A stretch of DNA of 64,000 bases from the NCBI RefSeq assembly GCF_020080835.1, contig NC_058160.1, positions 8,993,515 to 9,057,514 on the forward strand, in the 5' to 3' direction. Shown piece by piece: positions 58,571 to 64,000 of the stretch. Numbering within the stretch: position 1 is the stretch's first letter; every line of letters starts with the position of its first letter. Below the pieces are notes generated by a model, which worked only from the letters and a program-made list of their open reading frames with translations, had not been told where the DNA came from and did not search any database. The translations under genes and the position numbers were made by a program. Origin of the DNA: Cotesia glomerata. Its lineage: Eukaryota; Arthropoda; Insecta; Hymenoptera; Braconidae.

Positions 58571-60479
58571 TATATATTATATATATGTATATATGAAAAA
58601 TATATCAAAATGCATGTGGGTACTCAAATGAAAGCTCTTGGTGAATGTGACATCAGGATAAGCTTATATATTAAAAAATGTCAATAATTAAGAACTGACA
58701 TTGCTATCTTGTCAACTATTGACATTTTTAAAGATATAAGCTCACTCCGACATTACATTCATCGAGACCTTTTATTTGAGTACCCACATCAATTTTTCAT
58801 ATATTTTATATATTTATATATAAATATCTCTATGATTATGACATATTTATAGGACATATTTAATTATCTCTATGTATAGTACTTTTTCTTTGGTTAAAGT
58901 TCTATAATTATGTTTGTTTGAGCTTACAATTATTTATTTTATGTAAATTTTCTTCATAGTTTCGTTTATTTTTTTTATTTTCGAAACATATTATTAATTG
59001 AAGTTTTTAGTGAGAGATGTCCAAATTGAGAATTTCTTATTTTACTCTAATCATTGCCAACCGTTACAAATCAATGACGACGACTGTATATAAATATATG
59101 AAAAATTAATGTGGGTACTCAAATGAAATTTCTTGATGAGTGTAATGTCGGGGTGAGCTTATATCTTTAAAAATGTCAATAGTTTACAAGATACAAGATC
59201 ATTTCTTAATTATGTATCTAGAGATAGAGCATTTTCGAATCCAGCCTAAATACTTATCATAATAAATTGACTATCGGTGAGAATTATATCAAACCTTAAA
59301 AAGGCACAAACTCAAATCAAGACCTTTGCAATAACACTTAATTTCATTAAAAAAACCGATCTTATCATACGACTATCCTGGACAAAAAATTTTTCTTATT
59401 CTCTTAATAATATAGATGATAATCTATCTATGTATATTTTTTTAAAAAAGCCCCGATTAAAAAAAAATCTATATTTTTTATTTAAATAAGCTAGAAAAAT
59501 TTTTTATCAATTTAAATTTGTAACTTGACAACAAATCTCTTTACAAAAATTATTAAGAGACTTTTTTTATAGAAAATAATACGCTCTATAGAAAAGTTCT
59601 GAATAAAAATTTGTAAAGTCGAGCCGTTTTGGAGATTTTAATAATAAAAATAAGCTCGACACTTAAGAAGATATTTTTGAACTAATTAATTTTGAAAAAT
59701 TTATTTCTTCTGAGCAAAAAAATTATTGTATTAAGAAATATTTTTGTTTTAAGATTAATAAGTAGTTTTAATTTTAATTACAGACTATTTGGAAAAGTTC
59801 ATGGCTTATTCTCTTGGGTAATATTGTTTGAATATTGTATGGGAGCTGTTATTTTTTGCACAAGTGCATACCATATGTCAAAAATGAAAGTTTTTTCTTT
59901 TGAATTTCTCTCTTGTGCTTCCTATATTACAGAGATAATGTTGGATTTATTTATTGTTTGTTTTTCTTGCAATGAAGTCACTCTTGAGGTAATTTTTTAT
60001 CTAAATATCGCAATTTTTTTCTTCAAGTTTTAAAATTAGTAATTTTATAATAGAATATATTTTATCTAAGTTTCAAAAGCTTCACGGTGCTTTTTACAAT
60101 TGTCATTGGTACATGTTAAATAATAACGATAAAAAGTCATTAGGATTCATGATGGTGAACTCAATGAAACCGATTTATTTTACGTGTGGATATGTTGTTT
60201 ATTTATCAATTGAATCTTTTACAAAAGTAAGGAATTTTTTACGAACAATTTAAATTATCCAAAAATAAATCAGTAAATTTTTATTAAAATATTTTTTTAT
60301 TCAAAATATTTTTGCTACAATCAAAAATTTAGAATTTAATTAAAATTTTTAAATTCTTCATAACTAAAAAATTAATTCAAATTTAAAACAGAATAATTAC
60401 CAAAAAAAATATATATATTTTTTTCCAGGTAATTAAAGTGTCATATAGTATATACAATGTGTTACAAAGTACCTTATAA
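54101..60479 (+). CDS. OR12: odorant receptor, intact
   Basis: Odorant receptor, 383 aa. Exons: 54101-54468, 54571-54942, 59784-59988, 60071-60226, 60429-60479. Exon 1 opens EIFQENLTLLFFLGVWKP. Exon 2 enters at TTAAAG before A (RSLTIFFLYANS) and has LLYRAWVPYNYS. Exon 3 has YCMGAVIFCTSAYHMSKMKV, exon 4 KPIYFTCGYVVYLSIE, and exon 5 VIKVSYSIYNVLQSTL. Intron 2 is 4.8 kb of nested Helitrons and other elements. It is the last gene of the array and the closest paralogue of OR11. Correct splicing of the long intron is assumed. Confidence 0.92.
56116..58000. mobile_element. hAT-like foldback element with 8-bp target duplication
   Basis: TAGGGGTGTGCGAAT on the left and ATTCGCACACCACTA on the right, flanked on both sides by GATTGCAC (56108-56115 and 58001-58008). 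TIR style and 8-bp duplication fit the hAT superfamily. The arms of about 380 bp share TCGAATTATTCGAAT-rich sequence and CCAAGAAATATTTATTACAA. The centre contains Helitron-1-like fragments (56640-57260) and a small MITE. No transposase. Confidence 0.78.
57289..57460. mobile_element. Small MITE (GAGCGCCAGTGTCCAGT)
   Basis: Inverted ends GAGCGCCAGTGTCCAGT and ACTGGACACTAGTGCTC, about 170 bp, with further pairing inside (CCAAACAAAGAC and GTCTTCGTTTGG). Nested in the hAT-like element. Non-coding. Confidence 0.6.
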
Positions 60480-60847
60480 AACAAGATTCTTATAAAATTA
60501 AAACAAATAAAAAAGCTGTTAAAAAAAAAGCTGACTATGTTTTATTCCAATTTCAATAATAAAAATTTACACTAGTTACCAATAAGGAAAATCAAAACAT
60601 TCTTCAGTGTAAAGTAAGATCTTAAAGTGGATTTTAAAATGACAAAATTTATGTCAAACAATATAATAGTTTTAAAAAATATTTTTATAAAACAACAGTC
60701 TGGATTCTTGATAGTTCTTCAGGCCGACTAAAGTCAAAAACTCTAACAAATAAATAAAAAAAATAAAAAACAAAGTGGCTCTAATAATTCCTGATAAAAT
60801 AATTAAAAAAAACTTTTTCAATAAATTAAAAACAATCATTTTGTATT
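60480..60847. other. Convergent spacer between OR12 and klhl10
   Basis: About 370 bp of AT-rich DNA between two converging 3' ends. AATAAA-like signals face both ways. No gene. Confidence 0.5.
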
Positions 60848-62609
60848 TTAGTATCTGTGCGATTGTGAGCCAGCGACGGATCCAGTGATTTTGTTTCCGA
60901 GTTCAATGTGCGGACCTTCTCCACTTTGGTCAGGTTTTCCGCGGTTTTTCGCTCCAGCTTGTCCTGGTAGATAAAATTCTTATCATTTTATGATGTGAAT
61001 AATTATTTTTAATAATTTTATTTGTATTGAAAAATATTTACATTTTTTATCTTTTATTTAATTACCTTGGCCAAAATTTTTGGTTTTGCTGAGGTAGGAG
61101 TAATCTTTAGCATTCGATAATCCGGGAATGACACAAGCGCTTAGAGCACTTCTGTTCAGGTTCATTGATGAAGCGTCGTACCATTCGTTTGTTTCGGGGT
61201 CGTAACACTCGACGTCAGCGATTGTTGTGTATCCTTATTAAAAAATTATTTTATTTATTATAAACATATAGAAAATATCTTCAAATATTAGGATACTGAA
61301 ATTGAGAAATGTAAATTATGTTAGCCGACATCTAAAAAGTAAAAAAATTTTTTTCTATCAAAAAATTATTAAAAAAAAAATAAAAGAAAAATTTTATTTG
61401 TAAAAAACTTGAAAAATACTTTTTGTTCTAATTTAATTAATGAAAAAAAATTAAAAACGTCGGCTAACTTCAGTATTATAATTTAGAGACATCTAATAAT
61501 TTTTAGAATTTTTCTAACGATTAAATTATGGCAATAATAATTTATAAAAAAAATTCCATGCTTAGAAACTCTAAAAAATTATGAATGCAATTTTTTAAAA
61601 ATGATTTTCTAGACCTAGTTTGTTTAAAAAAAAATCCATATCATTAATACATTAATCGTGTCATTTTTATGTAAATTAAGTTAGCCGACGTCTCAAAATT
61701 TTTAGAATTTTTTGTATTGAAAAAATTATTACAAAAAAAATTTCATTCGTAAAAAACTTGAAAAACTATATGTGTAATTTTTAAAAAATATTTTTTAGTT
61801 CTAATTTAATTAATGAAAAAAAATCAAAAAATTAAAAATTAAAAACGTCGACTAACTTTAGTATTGTCTTTTTTTTTAGATCTAATGAAAAACAAATTAA
61901 TAATTAAAATGTTAGGCTCCATATTAAAAATTACCAAAAATATTTACCATCATATCCCCCGATAACAAAAATCATATCATCCAAAATAACAGTAGCGAAG
62001 TTGCTCCTGGCCCTTAACATCTGCGTGACTTCTTGCCACTCATCCGGCTGATTCGGATTGAACTTTTCCGCTGGGAAACCCAAAACCACTCCAATGAATA
62101 ATTAATCCAAATGATCGAGCATAAACTCGCCAGGATACAGAACTCAGACGCTTTTATACAACTTTTAGCGTCTGCAATCCTCTACCCCTAAAGTACCCTA
62201 CACCCGTATACGCTTCAAGAATTCGAGCATCAAATAAAATATTCACCAGAAGTGAGCCGGGTGAGTCCGCTGTAACCGCCAAAAGCATACAGACTGTCAC
62301 GGAAAGCCACCAGAGAAACACCAGTCCTGGGATTTATCATCGACTTTATATAGCTCCACTGGCTGGTCTCAACGTCAAAAGCTTCTGCAGATCTGTAGAT
62401 GTCTTCTCCGTTGAACCCACCGACTATGTAAATCTTGTTCTCCAAGGCTGCTGCTGATGCGTCTGACCTTTGCTTGTGCATCGGCGGAATCATCTCCCAT
62501 TGGTTGCGCTCCGGTTCATATCGCTCACCAGAGGACAATCTAATGCGTCCGGTTGAGCCTCCAAGGGCGTAAATTTTACCTCCGTGAGTACAAACGCTTA
62601 CGTAACACC

Positions 62610-62643
<34 letters not shown>

Positions 62644-62686
62644 TAAAGAGTTCTATATTTCAAAGCCATCTTCAGAAAAATAGTAA

Positions 62687-62721
<35 letters not shown>

Positions 62722-63635
62722 CAATATTATTAAGAGAATAAGAAAAACTTTGTTTCCAGGATAGTCATATGATAAAATCGGTTTTTTTAGTGAAATTTAA
62801 TGTCATTGCAAAGGTCTTGATTTAAATTTGTCCCTTTTCGAAGTTTCATATTATTCTCACCGATAGTCAATTTATTATTATAAGTATTTAGGCTGCATTC
62901 AATAATGCTCTATCTCTAGATACATAATTAAGAAATGACCTTCTATCTGGTGAAATATTGATATTTTTAAAGATATAAGCTCATCCCGATGTTACGCTTA
63001 TCAAGACCTTTCATTTGAGTACCCACATCAATTTTTCATATAATTATATATATTATATATATGTATATATGAAAAATATATCAAAATGCATGTGGGTACT
63101 CAAATGAAAGCTCTTGATGAGTGTAACATCGGGATGAGCTTATATCTTTAAAAAAGTCAATGTTTAAGAAAGTACAATGCAATTTAACAAAAATCATTAT
63201 TTAACAAAGCAAAATTTTAATTTCTTTTAGTTCACAAGTCATGGCAGTCACATAGTGACTGCAAGGTTGCTAGTTATTATTATTAATTTTTTTTTAATTT
63301 TATCAGTACCTGACGTGATACATGCAAGCTTTCTCCTGCCATTCCTTAGTCACCGGATCATAACACCGGACGGTGTTAAAATGCTCCTGACCATCATACC
63401 CTCCGATCACGTAAATTAAATTATTTAAAGTGCACAGACCGTGATAAGCTCGGGGAACAACATCAGTGTTTACTGACAAGAACCAGCGGTCTGCTCTAGT
63501 GTCATAGGTTTCGATGAAACTGGTTGGTGATCCTCCGCTCCAGCCTCCGACCGCAAACAGAATTTCATAAGGAATTCGCGGGCGAGAATATTTTTCGCTG
63601 GTTCTGTTTGATGGTTCAATTATCATTTTACATTT
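60848..63635 (-). CDS. klhl10: Kelch-like protein, klhl10-type, 3' part
   Basis: Minus-strand exons: 63635-63310, 62608-62247, 62070-61948, 61233-61066, 60963-60848; 364 codons plus TAA. They encode six kelch repeats, opening PYEILFAVGGWSGGSPTSF, then LIYVIGGYDG, KIYALGGSTG, KIYIVGGFNG, SLYAFGGYSG and MIFVIGGYDG. A tail LSACVIPGLSNAK and a low-complexity end follow. The sequence strongly resembles KLHL10, a CUL3 substrate adaptor needed in the male germline of flies and mammals. The BTB and BACK domains are not in the window, so the gene is partial. The first exon enters at TATAG before AAATGT rather than at its internal ATG. Codon use is more GC-rich than in the ORs. Confidence 0.85.
61300..61870. 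mobile_element. Two TTAGCCGACRT MITEs in a klhl10 intron
   Basis: The first copy (about 61315-61480) runs from GTTAGCCGACATCT to ACGTCGGCTAACTT. The second (about 61675-61860) runs from AGTTAGCCGACGTCT to ACGTCGACTAACTT. Both have A/T-rich interiors and lie in the intron between 61234 and 61947. Confidence 0.55.
62721..63273 (+). mobile_element. Helitron family 1 copy in a klhl10 intron
   Basis: A|TCAATATTATTAAG at 62721 to CTAG|T at 63270-63273 with the intact GCAGTCACATAGTGACTGC hairpin. 553 bp, the cleanest full-length minimal copy in the window. It is flanked by (ATT)n stretches at 62609-62640 and 62690-62720. Confidence 0.82.
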
Positions 63636-64000
63636 CTATAAGTAATTTTTGATATTAGTTTTAATAATTTTTTTTTTTAATTAAAAATGCAAATTTATTA
63701 AAAATACTTAATTAACTATTTTTTTTTTATTGTTAACTGTTAACTGTTAACTGTTCATTTTTATTCATGTCATTCCTGCCGATTGATATTAGTGGATTTC
63801 ATTGTTTAAATTTTTAAATTTTATGCTTTGTTCGATTAGTTATAATTATTACCTTGTTAATCTATCTATGTATATCTGTTTATACTCTTACATGTACTTT
63901 TTCAAATTGTTATTTTGTACCATTTGCCATTCGGCTATTGCCTTGGCATTTAAACCAAATAAATAAATAAATGAAAATATTTAGTTATTGATATTAAAAT
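63636..64000. other. klhl10 intron with retroelement tail
   Basis: No exon is seen. About 63840-63973 resembles a non-LTR 3' tail (CATTTGCCATTCGGCTATTG, CCTTGGCATTT, then (AAAT)n), similar to 885-990. A short TTAACTGTTAACTGTTAACTG run is at 63730-63760. Confidence 0.5.

Larger units (their letters stand above)
55304..59416 (-). mobile_element. Helitron family 1 copy in OR12 intron 2, host of nested elements
   Basis: Reverse orientation: A|CTAG at 55304 with the GCAGTCACTATGTGAATGC hairpin, ending GA|T at 59416. It contains the second Helitron (55715-58182), whose removal rejoins TTTTGATATA to TTTTTCATATAT, the uninterrupted sequence of other copies. A (TA)n microsatellite at about 58482-58563 sits in one arm core. 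Pieces at 58197-58360 and 58830-59090 are unidentified. Confidence 0.78.

Noticed and set aside
58381..58687. Tyrosine/isoleucine repeat proteins
   Set aside because: Translation of a (TA)n microsatellite inside a Helitron arm.
62609..62720. (ATT)n stretches as a possible CRISPR-like array
   Set aside because: They are simple trinucleotide microsatellites with no spacers, in a eukaryotic intron.

Overview
The window is AT-rich insect nuclear DNA. It has small introns with GT-AG sites, long A/T runs, dense microsatellites and many transposon relics. The dominant content is a head-to-tail, plus-strand array of twelve odorant receptor (OR, 7tm_6 family) loci between 1793 and 60479. The lineage-specific tandem expansion and the N-terminal style (FxxLTxxGLWRP) suggest a parasitoid hymenopteran, probably a braconid wasp. 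That species guess is inference; no species marker is present.

All OR loci share one plan: five coding exons with introns of phase 2, 2, 0 and 0. Exon 1 is 359-371 nt, exon 2 372-399 nt, exon 3 exactly 205 nt, exon 4 exactly 156 nt, and exon 5 42-54 nt ending in a conserved SY(S/T)(I/V)(Y/F)N tail. Nine loci are intact (local labels OR1, 2, 3, 4, 6, 7, 8, 9, 12; 383-390 aa). Three are broken: OR5 has no exon 1, OR10 is cut off at the edge of a long-inverted-repeat transposon, and OR11 has one in-frame TGA. OR2/OR3 and OR4/OR5 are recent duplicate pairs, and the OR2/OR3 unit carries a relic of the last exon of OR1. On the minus strand at the right edge lies the 3' part of a BTB-Kelch gene, klhl10-like, with six kelch repeats; it runs off the window.

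The introns and spacers are a stack of mobile elements. (1) A non-autonomous Helitron family (5'-TC, 3' hairpin then CTAG, A^T target) has nine copies, some with empty sites in paralogous introns. (2) A second Helitron (55715-58182) sits inside one of them and is itself hit by a hAT-like foldback with an 8-bp target duplication. (3) A roughly 900-bp element (TTAACTTCCCGCT) has five copies, each with a TG/CA tract, and some of those tracts hold R1-like non-LTR retrotransposon ends. (4) A 4-kb element with roughly 1.1-kb terminal inverted repeats carries a reverse-transcriptase tail. (5) There are several MITEs, two with tRNA-like cores, and one tRNA-derived SINE.

The ORs would act as ligand-tuning subunits with Orco in antennal neurons. 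The mobile elements explain the intron size differences between paralogues and at least one gene truncation.
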